A stretch of 64,000 nt of DNA from Sequoia sempervirens (GCA_007258455.2 VDFB02321272.1:55368-119367), one strand, 5' to 3'; shown: positions 33,417-46,127, counted from the stretch's first letter. Program-made: numbers and translations. Notes: generated by a model from the sequence alone, not told the origin.

Positions 33417-33519
33417 CCTAAACTAAGTCCCAACTTGAGATCCTTTAGCTACCACCAAGTTCCCTCTTACTGATTTGGAACCAGAATCATTCAACTTCAA
33501 TGTTGGGACTTAGTTTAGG
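33417..33519. repeat. Perfect 18-bp inverted repeat (103-bp hairpin)
   Basis: CCTAAACTAAGTCCCAAC (33417-33434) pairs with its exact reverse complement at 33502-33519 across a 67-bp loop. It may be a small foldback element or a hairpin transcript. No target duplication is evident. Confidence 0.7.
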
Positions 33520-34139
33520 TAATATCCTCTTCCATAGATTGTATGTCAATATGCCATGTACCTAAAGTCATGTTACCCCTTGGGAGGTCTCATGCCTTCC
33601 CTATACTAATAGGTGGTCATGTTTGGAAGCCACATTTGGGGCATGTCTTATCTAGTGTTATATGTACTTACATAGGTGTATTTGGTCATCAAGGCCATGT
33701 CACTAGTTTCATTTTGTCAACACTACAGGAAAAGTATATACCTTCACGATTATCTCCAACCCATATGCTTTCCATGCCTATCATTCAATATGCCTTGTTT
33801 ATTTTTCACATGATGTATTTATGAAATTCATTTATATGATATAGCACACACTTTGCTTACATCTACTTTTCATGTACTAATCCCTCTCCTCCAACTCCTT
33901 GCATCCAATAGTCGATGCACTCAATTGAAAGGGAAAATTGTTTGTCACTATTTCTTAAGTCTCGATCACATAGCATGGGAGTTCCCAACATGTCATACTA
34001 TTCTAACATTCTACTTAAACATCATCTAATTGAATGATCGAATAATCAATAGTAATTTTACACTTCATCTACACCAAAAACAATAAATATTTATCCTATT
34101 CTTATCAAACGCCATGTAACAATACCTGATTTGCCACAG
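33520..34139. other. Unassigned sequence
   Basis: It contains a 93-codon open frame (33543-33824) with no recognisable domain and unremarkable composition. Nothing else is supported. Confidence 0.3.
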
Positions 34140-34241
34140 CACTTCACGTGCAGAGGAAACATTCTGCGCCGCCTCTCCCCACAGGCAAACCACTTCCCCT
34201 GCAGAGGAAACATTCTACGCCGCCTCTCTCTATCTCATTTA
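34140..34241. repeat. 51-bp tandem duplication, GC-richer patch
   Basis: Two copies of GCAGAGGAAACATTCTRCGCC lie 51 bp apart (34150 and 34201). The first is preceded by CACGTG (34146-34151), a G-box core. Base composition is clearly less AT-rich than the surroundings, as in a non-TE upstream region; promoter function is only a possibility. Confidence 0.5.
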
Positions 34242-34487
34242 TGTAGACCCATTTTGTTGTCATGCTTGTAATCAGCAAAGAACAGTTCTCACGACACAAC
34301 TTGCTTCCCGGGTACAATGTCATTCGATCAGACGGTTGAAGTTTGAACTTTGAATTAAAATGAAAGTGATATCGTAGTAGTTACAGTCAAATCGATGATG
34401 AAGAACGTAGAGACTCCACACCAACCTAAGAAACAAAATATCTTTAAATTCTATTCAGTCTACACTCTGACTCTTCCTTAGGTATTC

Positions 34488-34700
34488 AGAGACAAAGACT
34501 GGGAGAAGTTACCAAATCTACTGCGGCCGCTTATTTTGAAAATTGAATGGCTATATGACTACATCGATTGTTTGATTCGCTCTCTAACTTGACTTGGAAT
34601 TGCTCATCACTATATTTGGTATGTTGAGCTGCCCCGTGTGTTCCCATCCCCATCTGGTCCATCCCCTTCTTATGGGAAAGCATTGTTCAAAGTATACTGA
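34488..34700 (+). pseudogene. F-box (KIB1/DUF295-like) N-terminal fragment
   Basis: A 70-codon frame with one internal stop (near 34590) reads DKDWEKLPNLLRPLILKIEW then LYDYIDCLIRS. This resembles the plant F-box pattern (W..LP..LL..I...L..DY...R..C) of F-box/KIB1 proteins, where a segment such as ELPRVFPSPSGPSPSYGKA would follow the F-box. F-box proteins dock substrates to SCF ubiquitin ligases. The KIB1-like beta-propeller region is missing: the frame ends at TGA and later sequence is unrelated. A CTTCCTTAG just upstream could be a 3' splice site. Assigned from pattern resemblance, not alignment. Confidence 0.4.
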
Positions 34701-35525
34701 AATTTTGTCTCTTATTTTAAGACAACGTTATCCCATCATTTATGACTAGTTCATTTTTCAAAATTTTCACATTCGTTGATAATTGGTGTTCTTATGGTGT
34801 CTTTCAAATCATTCGTCATTTGAGCATGCTTGAAGGTTGTTGTTTTGAAAGTCTCATTGTCATTGGTTAAATCATGCCCTATTTTCGCAATTTGTCAAAC
34901 TTAATCAATAAACCTCGAGTTTAATTGGTTAAAATAGGCCGGTGATGTCAATTCCAACATCAATATTAGATGGAAAATTATCTTATGCATATTTCAAACT
35001 ATGCTCTAAAGTAGCCTTGTGCATTGGTGAAAAACGTGAGAACAATTAAATTCTGAAAAAATATGAGATTTTGGAAAAGTATGACTTAGTGGGATGTTCC
35101 TAAGAATATTCCAAGCAATGTGGCTAGTTTTTGTAGCAACCCACTTGTTGGTTCGGGAGAATTTAAAATTTCAATTTTTCTAACCAAATTTCGGAAATCA
35201 CTAAAATCAAAGATCTAATTGTTCGAAACAAAAAAAAAAATTAGATTTCGATCGTCATTGTGTTTTCATCATCTCAGCGAAATTTCAAGACAAAAGTCTT
35301 TACCATTTTGCGATGTTAAGGGTGATCAGGAGCTTCATCAAAAAAGTATGTGAAATTATTTTAAAGCTTTTCCAAAGTTTTAAATATTCATTAAAAGGAT
35401 TTTTTTGAGCATTTAAATGTCTTATTTGGTTTATGGCGAGGTTGGGTGAGTTTTCATTTGCACAACCTTCACTAATGCTACCTTGCTAGTAAAATCAAAA
35501 CTTGAAAACTCCTTTGTTGCTCTTA
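34701..35525. other. Unassigned AT-rich sequence
   Basis: No domain, LTR terminus or repeat recognised, except that the last 40 bp are a degenerate form of the following 40-bp unit. Confidence 0.3.
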
Positions 35526-35930
35526 TGCTCACATTTTTGAAAATTCTAACAGTTTATTGCTAGCTTGCTCACATTTTTGAAAATCCTAACTCTCTAATGC
35601 TCTCATGCTCACATTTTTTAAAATCCTAACCTTTTATTGCTAGCTTGCTCATATTTTTGAAAATTGTAACTCTTTAATGCTCTTATGCTCACTTTTTCAA
35701 AAATCCTAACCTATTATTGCTAGCTTGGTCACATTTTTTGAAAATCCTAACCTTCTAATACTACCTTGCTCACATTTTTGAAAATCCTAACCTATTTGTT
35801 GCTAGAATGCTCACTTTTTAAAAAATCCTAACCTCTTTGTTCCTAGCATGCTCACTTTTTCGAAAATCCTAACCTCACTATTGCTACTATGCTCACGTAA
35901 TTGAAAATCTTAACCTCTTTGTTGCTAGCA
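35526..35930. repeat. 40-bp minisatellite, about 10 units
   Basis: Unit TGCTCACATTTTTGAAAATC followed by CTAACCTNTTATTGCTAGCT, repeated about ten times with roughly 10-25% divergence by eye. Several consecutive units at 35526, 35566 and 35606 are exactly 40 bp. A partial unit follows at 35931. It is not CRISPR-like: unit and 'spacer' are equally conserved. Confidence 0.75.
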
Positions 35931-36612
35931 TGCTAGCCGATTCAAAACTTCTAAGCATGAGCTTTTTAAAGGAAGGAAAGGAAGCGATTATAGTCAATGC
36001 AATTTGCAAGTGAAATTTATGCATGTCATGTCTACAAAACATGCATTAATGGATTTGTTTAAAGGATTTCAAAGAAGTGTGGCTACTTGAAATGCCACAA
36101 TTTTAGAATATGCAAATTGAATTAATCTATTTGAAAACTCTCAAGAAAATGCAATTGTGTTGGGCATTGGAAAATAGTTTAAACAATATTTTTTCCAATT
36201 TTACATAGTCATAGTAAAATTATGATATGTTTTTCATTTCTCAACGAAATTTCAAAATTCAAAACATTTTGGAAAGAAGAAGTTCTAGAAGAATAAAACC
36301 TAGAAATGTTTTGAAGAAATTGAGAGCTTTGTGAGAAGATCAATGCACAAATCTAATGTGAAGAAGAATGTGTGATTCATTTGCAAGCACACAAATTGTT
36401 TGACATAATGCCTCAATGATATGTTGTCTTATGGGATGCAATGGCATAAATTATCATTTGAAAGTGGTTCCCTTAGGCATGAAGAAATGGCACAGTTGGT
36501 AAATGAATTACTAAATCTAGTATATTGGAGGAAATCATGTGTCTTGCTCCAAGAATTAAGGTGACAATATATTATATTTGAAAATTGAAGAAAAATGGGA
36601 AAGTGTCATTTT
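35931..36612. other. Unassigned AT-rich sequence
   Basis: No domain or repeat recognised up to the LTR start. Confidence 0.3.
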
Positions 36613-37905
36613 TGAAAATCAGAGGTGGGGGGGGGTGAATCAGTATATTAAATCATTTAGACATTAGCCATACAATTACCAAAACATATTCAATTGCAAT
36701 AATTAATGAAAGCATGAAACATAAAAAAAATCACATAACACATGAACACCAGGATTTTTATGTGGAAAACCTAAAACGAGAAAAACCACAATGAGGTTAG
36801 CTCACAATATATTATATCCAGATTAGTATATTACACAAACGCTCACTGCAGGTGGACTCACTATCCACAAAGAATAAGATATAAGAAATAAGGGATGCCT
36901 CATAGCCTATTAAAATATTACAATTGCATCTATAATATGTTGGATTATAGTTCTAATGAAGTACAAAATAATCTTTGCACCGATCTAGATCAATGTACTA
37001 CTCTACTCTTAATTCACACAATTTGCACAACTCTGATCGCATTCACATCACACACATGTAGGCGGAACACTATACATGTCATCTATCACACATCATCATC
37101 AAAACACCATAAAAAAACTCCTATATATATATCCATATCAAGTGTAACATCAATTAGGTCGGCCTAATTGGATGTATCACAAAATTTGAACTCATCGTCC
37201 TCAAAACATTTCATCAATGTCTTGCACCTTAATTCAAAATTCAAATTACCTCAAGATAGGTCGAGATGGACCCTATATAGGTCTTACATAAGATTGCAAC
37301 ACATATTAATCCTTCAAACATGTTAGGTCGACCACAAATAAGACCTAAAGACAAAAACCTTCATCTATTTGCCCAATTGGCCACATGTGGAACTAAAAAA
37401 ATGATCACATTTGGAATTCCTATCAACTGACATCTAATAGCTTTTATTCAACATCCCAACACAAAATAATCATCCGCAAAGGAATGTAGAATCTCCCACG
37501 CTAACAATCTGTTACAGGAAATGACTGCAATATACAAAATTAAACTCTATCATTCATATCTTCTAGGAAATTTTACTAAACAATTAAACTCTTGGATTTA
37601 GATGCATTTGATGATCACCAAAAAACTATTAGAATCACAAAGTGATATCTCTATTTGCAGTGGAGTGGGCATCCAAAAACTGATGCACTAGACCATTGTA
37701 TTGGCATATTTGATGCTTAGGAATTTTTCTATGTAGCTATCTTTTCCGGACGAACTTATCTTGTACAAATGTCTTCAAAAGCACTTTTAAATCATACTAG
37801 AATGATCCATAGCAATGTTGACATCAATGAAAACATTGGATCGTGCAAAATATACATACCATGCTCATGTTGTCGGAAAGCATCATCAATGTCAATCTTC
37901 CAACA
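36613..37905 (-). repeat. LTR of the element 0 family, apparently solo
   Basis: About 1.29 kb, related along its length to the LTR at 20723-23056: GTGAATCAGTATATT (36635), TATGTGGAAAACC (36760), TTAGCTCACAATATATTATA (36797), ACATGTTAGGTCG (37320) and CATGCTCATGTTG (37860). It ends CTTCCAACA. No gag or pol adjoins it, and no target duplication is clear (AAGGG follows), so solo LTR is the best reading. It keeps the empty GCAT site (37880-37883) for the TIR transposon. Confidence 0.65.
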
Positions 37906-39489
37906 AAGGGGTGATGATTTTATATCTGAAAGTTACATTTATGTGCCAAATTCATATGGTTCAAATGAATATTACTTTGTGGTTGTCCTTAGAAGGCTTA
38001 GCAAGCTTGATGGACCAAAATTCACTATTTAAGGGTGTGAGTGTGGGAAAACTTGGTTGATTCCAAATTCTTCATGATGGTCAAGGCTATCCTTATAGAT
38101 GGATCATATACATGGGTTGTGGTATACTAGCATTCTAACTTATAGTTGTGGTGCTTTCATGTGACAACTAAGGATCTTTTGGGAGATGTTAAATTAATGA
38201 TCTCAATTCAAGACATGGTCAAATCAACAATTTTAATGATGAATCAAAAGGATTGAAGGTTGTTGATTCATTGATCACATTGATAGAGATGTTTCAATAT
38301 GTGAGTATGCTTCGTGGTGCGATCAAAATTTGTGCATCTCATAAAATGCAAATTGCTAGGTTTTGTGTGAACACCTTGACATAACTTATAACTCAAAGGT
38401 TACAAGTTCCTAGTTATCTCTTTGTAAAAGTTACCTATGTCACTTATTGTAACAAAAATTTAGAAAGTGAACTCTATTTCTAGACAAGTGATGTAAAATG
38501 TAACTATTAGTGAATGAATTGGCCCCTTTGAAAAATATGACGATAATAATAACTCTCCTGCCTAATAAGCACTAGCACTAATTCATTAATAGCTCTAGAA
38601 AGGACACAATGGCATTTGTGGCTTTCCTCTGAATTGAGAGGTACAACTCCCTCATGCAAATTAAATAAAAAATAAGTAGATTTTAACCAGAAAGCAATAA
38701 GGCAACTAACATTAATCCATAAATATGTGATTAATGTGAAATAAATCCTAATGGATCATCAATTAGACAGCTCAAAGACTATACTTAATTAATGACGAAA
38801 TCTAATATAAGCATGAAACAAAATATTTCATAATTGCAATGGAAGAAATAAATGTAGTCGAATAAATCTTGCATAGAAAATGTATTTTGTTTCGCACCTT
38901 ACTCACAAATCAGTACGATCAACATTACATTACATTTACAACACATAGATTGAAAGTCACTGCAATTAGAAATAAATCAACAAAGTAAACCCTAAGTGTT
39001 TCTTCCTCAATTACAACACAGTATAATTTTTCAGAGATTGAACCTTCGTTGAATGACCCTTTCGACTAGAAATAGGGGTTGTATTCCTCTCTTGACAGTT
39101 ACCGATTGGTTGTGGTAACATCTTCTTTATGCCTAACTATCTTTCTTGAAAATCGATGGCCAAAAATAATAAATAACCAACATGATTATATTGCCAATGA
39201 AAAGACCTCAAACAATTCATGAGCATTTCTTGATTTAACTCTCACCTCATGGCCATCGATTCTAGAGCGGTTCTCATACCTCACCAATTGGGTATTAAAC
39301 AACTGTCACACATGCAAGTTTCCCCATAAGGAGATAAATTGGGAATGTAACTTAAATTCCATCATATCAACCATTAATTAAGACCACTTCAACATCCTAT
39401 CATCTTGATTGTTCTTGGTTAACATGTCTCCCCAACTTGAACTATAACTTCAAAAGGAACAACCTCACTTCACCATCCTATACGTATAA
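37906..39489. other. Unassigned sequence
   Basis: No recognised domain, terminus or repeat. Open frames at 37769-38060 straddle the LTR end and look incidental. Confidence 0.3.
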
Positions 39490-39956
39490 AACATGGGTAG
39501 CACTCAAAGTGATGGTGTATCCATGAATGATTTTTTCACCATTGAAGAGATCGAGTTAGCCCTCATTTTAGGTGACTATATGATCAATTAAAGGAGGTCT
39601 TCATAGTTGAAAGTGAGATTTAGGAGGTGTTGTACAACATATTAGGAGATACCTTTCTGAATCAGGATCATGTGCACAATGCAACACTCTTGGAGCACTT
39701 TGTCTACATCATAATCCCCACCTCTGAACATTGTGGTTGGGGGATGAGGGCAGTAGAATGATTGGTGAGACCAAAATACCTTCATCAAGTGAACATAGCC
39801 ATTGTTGGACTTAGTAGCTATCCATGGAGCAGGCTAATAGGTAATGCCTTTTTCATTGCTTCTATTCCTCAAAATGAAGCCCTGGAAGAAGCAGTAACTC
39901 TCTTGCACACAAGGCTTGTGAGGAACAACATGGGACTGTTTACCCAGTTTCTATAG
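39490..39956 (+). pseudogene. Broken ORF leading into the 1.14-kb array
   Basis: A plus-strand coding trace starting MGSTQSDGVSMNDFFTIEE, broken by a frameshift near 39580 and stops, then IAIVGLSSYPWSRLIGNAFF and EEAVTLLHTRLVRNNMG ending at a TAG (39954-39956). In later units the equivalent segment runs on to ENLLSPTQIEHLQVVVEAIH and TLYS before a stop. I do not recognise the family. The C-terminal part is what the tandem units carry. Confidence 0.4.
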
Positions 39957-42900
39957 TCACATGAGAATCTACTCACCTACTCAAATAGAGTGTCTCCAAG
40001 TGGTTGTAGAAGCAATCCATGTGTTGGTGTTCACCCTTTGTTCCTAAAAATAATTTATTGTTTTGATATTATATAGTTCCCCATTTCTATGTAATCGATA
40101 AAAATTTTGTATTTCCAACAGTACACACACACACACACACATATATATATATGTAATAAGGTATAACATTTTAGTACTAGTGTTGATTTTTTGTATCCTG
40201 AGCAATTGTGTCTTGATTTAGGTTAATTTTTCTAAATGTGGATGGAATTTTCTTTATTCAACTATGCATAAATGGCTTCGTTTGCACTTTAAAATGATTA
40301 TTTGTATGATGGCCACTTAATTTCTTTAAAAAAATGCACTCTAGTGGTAATGTGGAGACTTCGTAGAACTATACAAATTGTTGTTGTAGTTATAGGGGTC
40401 ACTTGGATTCTCGCCTAGCGTAGAAAAACTTAAAACAAGGTTATTAGTGATCTTTTTGACAAGTTCATAAACTTTAGGTACAGACCGCTCACCTTTTAGA
40501 AGGACTTCAAAACATGTGGCAAGTTACAACAAAACCCCAAAATATCAGTTGACTTAAAAGACGACGAAAGAAAGAATTGTGGCAGTAAAATGGTTAGTTA
40601 GACGAAATGGTTAAAACACTGCCCAATTTAGAAATATTCAATAAAACACCACCCAGGTAAAGACTTAGCCAAAATTGAATATAACCTGGGTGTTATTTTA
40701 CAAAGAGGGGTCCAAATTTTGGACAACAGTAACCAAACAAGGTTATTATTTTCAAAACCATCATATTTCAAAAAGGTAGTTAGGAGGTAATTATAAAATG
40801 GTTACTAGGTACTAGTTACAATTAGTTATCAAGAAGAATCCTATAAATGTAAGGATTTTTTATTGTAAAGGGGGGAATTTTATAGAGGGGAAACTTTGGA
40901 GGAATTTTCATAGACTTTTTTATGACTTTTGTCTTTACACATTGCTAGACTTAGTAGCTATCCGTGGAGCAGGCTAGTAGGTAATGCCTTTTGCATTGCT
41001 TTTATTCCTTAGAATGAAGCCCTAGAAGAAGTAGTAACTCTCTTGCACACAAGGCTTGTGAGGAACAACATGGGACTATTTGCCTAGTTTCTACAGTCGC
41101 ATGAGAATCTGCTCTCACCTACCCAAATAGAGCATCTCCAAGTGGTTGTAGAAGCAATCCATGTGTTGGTGTTCACCCTCTATTCCTGAAAAGAATTTAT
41201 TTTTTAATATTATCTAGTTCCCCATTTCTATGTAATCGATAGAAATTTTGTATTTCCGGCAGTACACACACACACACACACACACAAACATATATATATA
41301 TATAAAGTATAGCATTTTAGTACTTTTGGTGTTGATTTTTTGTATCCTAAGCAATTGTGTCTTGATTCGGGTTTAATTTTGCTAAATGTGGATGGAATTT
41401 TCTTTATTCAACTATGCATAAATGGCTTTGTTTGCACTTTAAAATGATAATTTTTATGATGGCCACATAATTTCTTTAAAAAAATGCACTCTAGTGGTAA
41501 TGTGGAGACTTCATAGAACTATACAAATCATCATTGTAGTTAAAGGGGTCACTTGAATTCTCGCTTAGCTTAGAAAAAATTAAAACAAGGTTATTAGCTA
41601 TCTTTTTGACAAGTTCATAAACTTTAGGTACAGACCGCTCACCTTTTAGAAGGACTTCAAAACATGTGGCAAGTTACGACAAAACCCCAAAATATTGCTT
41701 GACTTAAAAGACAATGAAAGAGAGAATTGTGGCGGTAAAATGGTTAGTTAGACGAAATGGTTAAAACACTGCCCAAGTTAGAAATATTCAATAAAACACC
41801 ACCCGGGTAAAGACTTAGCCAAAATTAAATATAGCCTGGGTGTCAGTTTACAAAGAGGGGTCCAAATTTTGAACAATAACCAAACAAGGTTATTATTTTC
41901 AAAACCATCATATTTCAAAAAGGTAGTTAGGAGGTAATTATAAAATGGTTACTAGGTACTAGTTACAATTAGTTATCAAGAAGAATCCTATAAATGTAAG
42001 GATTTTTTTATTGTAAAGGGGGGAATTTTATAAAGGGGAAACTTTGGAAGAATTTTCATAGACCTTTTTATGACTTTTGTCTTTACACATTGCTGGACTT
42101 AGTATCTATCCATGGAGTGGGCTAGTAGGTAATTCCTTTTCCATTGCTTCTATTCCTCAGAATGAATCCCTGGAAGAAGCAGTAACTCTCTTGCACATAA
42201 GACTTGTGAGGAACAACATGGGACTATTTTCCTAGTTTTTATAGTCACATGAGAATCTTCTCTCACCTACTCAAATAGAGCATCTCCAAGTGGTTGTAGA
42301 AGCAATCCATGTGTTGGTGTTCACCCTCTATTCCTGAAAAGAATTTATTTTTTAATATTATCTAGTTCCCCATTTCTATGTAATCGATAGAAATTTTGTA
42401 TTTCCAGCAGTACACACACACACACACAGACATATATATATATATATATAAAGTATAACATTTTAGTACTTTTGGTGTTGATTTTTTGTATCTTGAGCAA
42501 TTGTGTGTTGATTCAAGTTTAATTTTGCTAAATGTGGATGGAATTTTCTTTATTCAACTATGCATAAATGGCTTCGTTTGCACTTTAAAATGATAATTTG
42601 TATGATGGCCACTTAATTTCTTAAAAAAAATGCACTATGGTGGTAATGTGGAGACTTCATAGAACTATACAAATTGTCGTTGTAGTTATAGGGGTCACTT
42701 GAATTCCCACTTAGCTTAGAAAAACTTAAAACAAGATTATTAGTAGTCTTTTTGACAAGTTCATAAACTTTAGGTATAGATCACTCACCTTTAAGAAGAA
42801 GGACTTCAAAACATGTGGCGAGTTATGACAAAACCCCAAAATATAACTTGACTTAAAAGACGACAAAATAAATAATTGTGGCGGTAAAATGGTTAGTTAG

Positions 42901-44382
42901 ACGAAATGGTTAAAACATTGTCCAAGTTAGAAATATTCAATAAAACACCACCTGGGTAAAGAATTGGCCAAAATTAAATATAGCCTGGGTGTCAGCTTAC
43001 AAAGAGGGGTCCAAATTTTGGACAACAATAACCAAACAAGGTTATTATTTTCAAAACCATCATATTTCAAAAAGGTAGTTAGGAGGTAATTATAAAATGG
43101 TTACTAGGTACTAGTTACAATTAGTTATCAAGAAGAATCCTATAAATGTAAGGATTTTTTATTGTAAAGGGGGGAATTTTATAGAGGGGAAACTCTAGAG
43201 GAATTTTCATAGACTTTTTTATGACTTTTGTCTTTACACATTGCTGGACTTAGTAGCTATCCATGGAGTAGGATAATAGGTAATTCCTTTTGCATTCTTT
43301 CTATTCCTCAGAATGAAGCCCTGGAAGAAGCAGTAACTCTCTTGCACACAAGGCTTGTGAGGAACAACATGGGACTATTTTCCTAGTTTTTGCAGTCGCA
43401 TGAGAATTTGCTCTCACCTACTTAAATAGAGCGTCTCCAAGTGGTTGTAGAAGAAATCCATGTGTTGGTGTTCACCCTCTATTCCTGAAAAGAATTTATT
43501 GTTTTGATATTATCTAGTTCCCCGTTTCTATGTAATCGATAGAAATTTTGTATTTCCAGTAGTACACACACACACACACATATATATATAATAAAGTATA
43601 GCATTTTAGTACTTCTGGTGTTGATTTTTTGTATCCTGAGCAATTGTGTCTTGATTCTAGTTTAATTTAGCTAAATGTGGATGGAATTTTCTTTATTCAA
43701 CAATGCATAAATTAATTCATTTGCACTTTAAAATGATAATTTATATTATGGCCACTTAATTTCTTAAAAAAAATTCACTCTGGTGGTAATGTGGAGACTT
43801 CATAGATCTATACAAATCATCATTGTAGTTATAGGGGTCATTCAGATTCCCGCTCAACTTTGAAAAACTTAAAACAAGGTTATTAGCTATCTTTTTGACA
43901 AGTTCATAAACTTTAGGTACAAACTGCTCACCTTTTAGAAGAATGACTTTAGAACATGTGGCGAGTTATGACAAAACCCCAAAATACTGCCTGACTTAAA
44001 AGACGATGAAAGAAAGAATTGTGGTAGTAAAATGGTTAGTTAGACGAAATGGTTAAAACACTGCCCAAGTTAGAAATATTCAATAAAACACCACCCTAGT
44101 AAAGACTTAGCCAAAATGAAATATAGTCTGGGTGTCGGTTTATGAGGGGTCCAAATTTTGGACAACAGTAACCAAACAAGGTTATTATTTTCAAAACCAT
44201 CATATTTCAAAAAGGTAGTTAGGAGGTAATTATAAAATAGTTACTAGGTACTAGTTACAATTAGTTATCAAGAAGAATCCTATAAATGTAAGGATTTTTT
44301 ATTGTAAAGGGGGGAATTTTATAGAGGGGAAACTTTGGAGGAATTTTCATAGACTTTTTTATGACTTTTGTCTTTACACATT
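39801..44382 (+). repeat. Four head-to-tail copies of a 1.14-kb unit
   Basis: Units begin ATTGYTRGACTTAGTAKCTATCC at 39801, 40941, 42089 and 43240 and end ...GTCTTTACAC (lengths 1140, 1148, 1151 and about 1143). Each contains the coding trace described for 39490-39956, an (AC)n(AT)n microsatellite (for example 40122-40153), a TATA-like CCTATAAATGTAAGG and a purine stretch AAAGGGGGGAATTTTATAG. After the fourth unit, from 44383, comes AGAAAGGGTTTCTGAGATTG, resembling the R-U5 end of an LTR. Units are very similar by eye, so amplification is recent relative to the surroundings. Confidence 0.85.
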
Positions 44383-44488
44383 ATATAGAAAGGGTTTCTG
44401 AGATTGTAATATTTCATAAATATAATATGAAATACTTTTTGCTCATATGTTTTGAATGTATTTCTAAGTTATTATTACTAGTTTTTCC
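44383..44488 (+). other. Possible R-U5-like segment after the array
   Basis: Contains GAGATTGTAATATTTCATAA, a composition common near the ends of plant LTRs. No PBS follows, so this is weak. Confidence 0.3.
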
Positions 44489-44981
44489 ATGATGAATACC
44501 GCTACCTGGACTAGCCCTACAAAATCACCAAAGATGTCATCAAAGTTATAATAGGCCTATGGGTATAGGGAGAAGTTCCTACCAAATAAATCCATCAAGA
44601 ATGCAAAGGTTACATGATTAACCAAAGTGACATTTGACTATCGAAGCCTCAATGTCACTAAAATAACCAATCTGACAATCAAGTATGCCACCATGGGCAC
44701 TTCTTACAAGGTATACTACACAAATTGGGAGGATTCAAGTACCACCACCGCAATTCATGTAGGCTATAAAATGGTCATGAAGGGGAAGGATATTGACCTA
44801 TGTGAGGTCTTATGGCTGGAGCTCCTAGAAAATATTCCAAGGAGAAAACAATCTCACTACCAATCCAAGTATTGGACACTATTAATCTACCTCACTTTTT
44901 ACTTAATGTAAGAACTCCCCACCTTTGTGAGAAAATTTTGGGATACTAGTTGGTCAATTGTGATCCAAATTCAAGACCATG
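44489..44981 (+). pseudogene. Element H ORF, left part (split by element G)
   Basis: Starts at ATG 44489 with MMNTATWTSPTKSPKMSSKL, then stops, then a clean stretch from 44627 containing KVYYTNWEDSSTTTAIHVGY and CEVLWLELLENI (to 44911). No known domain is recognised. It breaks at the target site TAAAG and resumes at 56058. Position upstream of a polypurine tract and LTR (58202-58218) suggests a non-pol ORF of a retroelement. Confidence 0.4.
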
Positions 44982-44986
44982 TAAAG

Positions 44987-46124
44987 TGATGGGGGTTGAA
45001 TAGTCTCAATATTTTTACCCTATGTTTTCCTTTTTATTTTATCTTTATTTCCTTCTTGTCACTTTTTTGTCATGGGAAGTATCGATATTTGATATAATGT
45101 CAAGGAAATTAAAACTATTAGAAAATATCGGTATCTATGGAAATACTAATTAACTTGTGGTTGAAAAGGTAGGAAATGATTAAAGGAAGTTGTTAAAGTT
45201 GTTAGGGATGTGGATGGATGAGGAGCAAGGAGCTACAATTTAATAATCTATAGGGTATTTTTGATAGAATTCTATTTAATTTGTTATATGGTCAGCAGCC
45301 ATCTTTTGTTGTATATCGAACATATTTGGTTTGTTGGCCATAGGCTGAAACAAACCAAAACAAACCTTATCAGTTCTTGCTAGTATAAATATGTGTATTT
45401 TGAAAAACTTGATATAGAAATATAATATAATATAAGAACATACTATTTTTTTGAATCATATCTTCAAGTTGTTGATGCATGTGCATGATTAGTGTGGTGT
45501 AGAGCAGCATTTGCATTTCATCACCAAACAACCAAGGAGGAAAGACCCACTCCTTGTGTTGTCCAATGATCTTTTCTAGTTTAGTTTTAGTGTGGTAATA
45601 TGTTTGATTTAATTTTAATCATTTTCCTTTCACAAGTTTGGTTATTTAAATCTGATTGCAATTCAGTTTTGGGTTGATTTCTTATCAGTTATCTACAATT
45701 ATGTTTCTAAATCATTGTGTGGGAACTAATACTTTGATCTAATTCATTACCATTGGTGCATAATCTATAAAGCTTCTTTATTTTTGTCATTACACAATTT
45801 TTTTATTGCACAATCTATTATTGTAGAGTTCCTAGCATAGTTCCTATCACAAATAGGAACAGTGAAAGATAAACTAGATTTCTAATTAGATAATTTCTTT
45901 GTGTGTATTAGTTGCATCCATCCCCACTTAATTCATTGTTTTCAGTACTTAGGTAGACTACCACGACACCTTTCACAAGTTTATGATCCTTGGATTGACA
46001 TTTAAGGAACAAACTAATGAAACTACTAAAAATTTCTTGAGGATTGATCTAAGTATATTTACCAATTTAATAGAATTACATGGATAGTTTATCTTCAATG
46101 TCAATCCATAGTTTTGTCCATACA
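44987..46124 (+). repeat. 5' LTR of element G
   Basis: 1138 bp, TGATGGGGGTTG to GTCCATACA. The target duplication shows the LTR starts at TGA(TGGGGG); the partner has TAA there, so its terminal TG has mutated. A TATA box TATAAAT lies at 45384-45390. Partner at 54872-56052. Confidence 0.85.
45384..45390 (+). promoter_or_regulatory. TATA box in element G 5' LTR
   Basis: TATAAAT in the context GCTAGTATAAATATGTG, in the second quarter of the LTR, a plausible U3 promoter. The 3' LTR has TATAATT at the equivalent place. Confidence 0.45.
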
Positions 46125-46127
46125 TTT

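Noticed and set aside
33543..33824. 93-codon plus-strand ORF
   Set aside because: No domain, no adjoining coding frame, and composition typical of chance ORFs in AT-rich DNA.
35526..35930. CRISPR-like array
   Set aside because: The 40-bp units are conserved along their full length, with no variable spacers, and the context is eukaryotic retrotransposon DNA.
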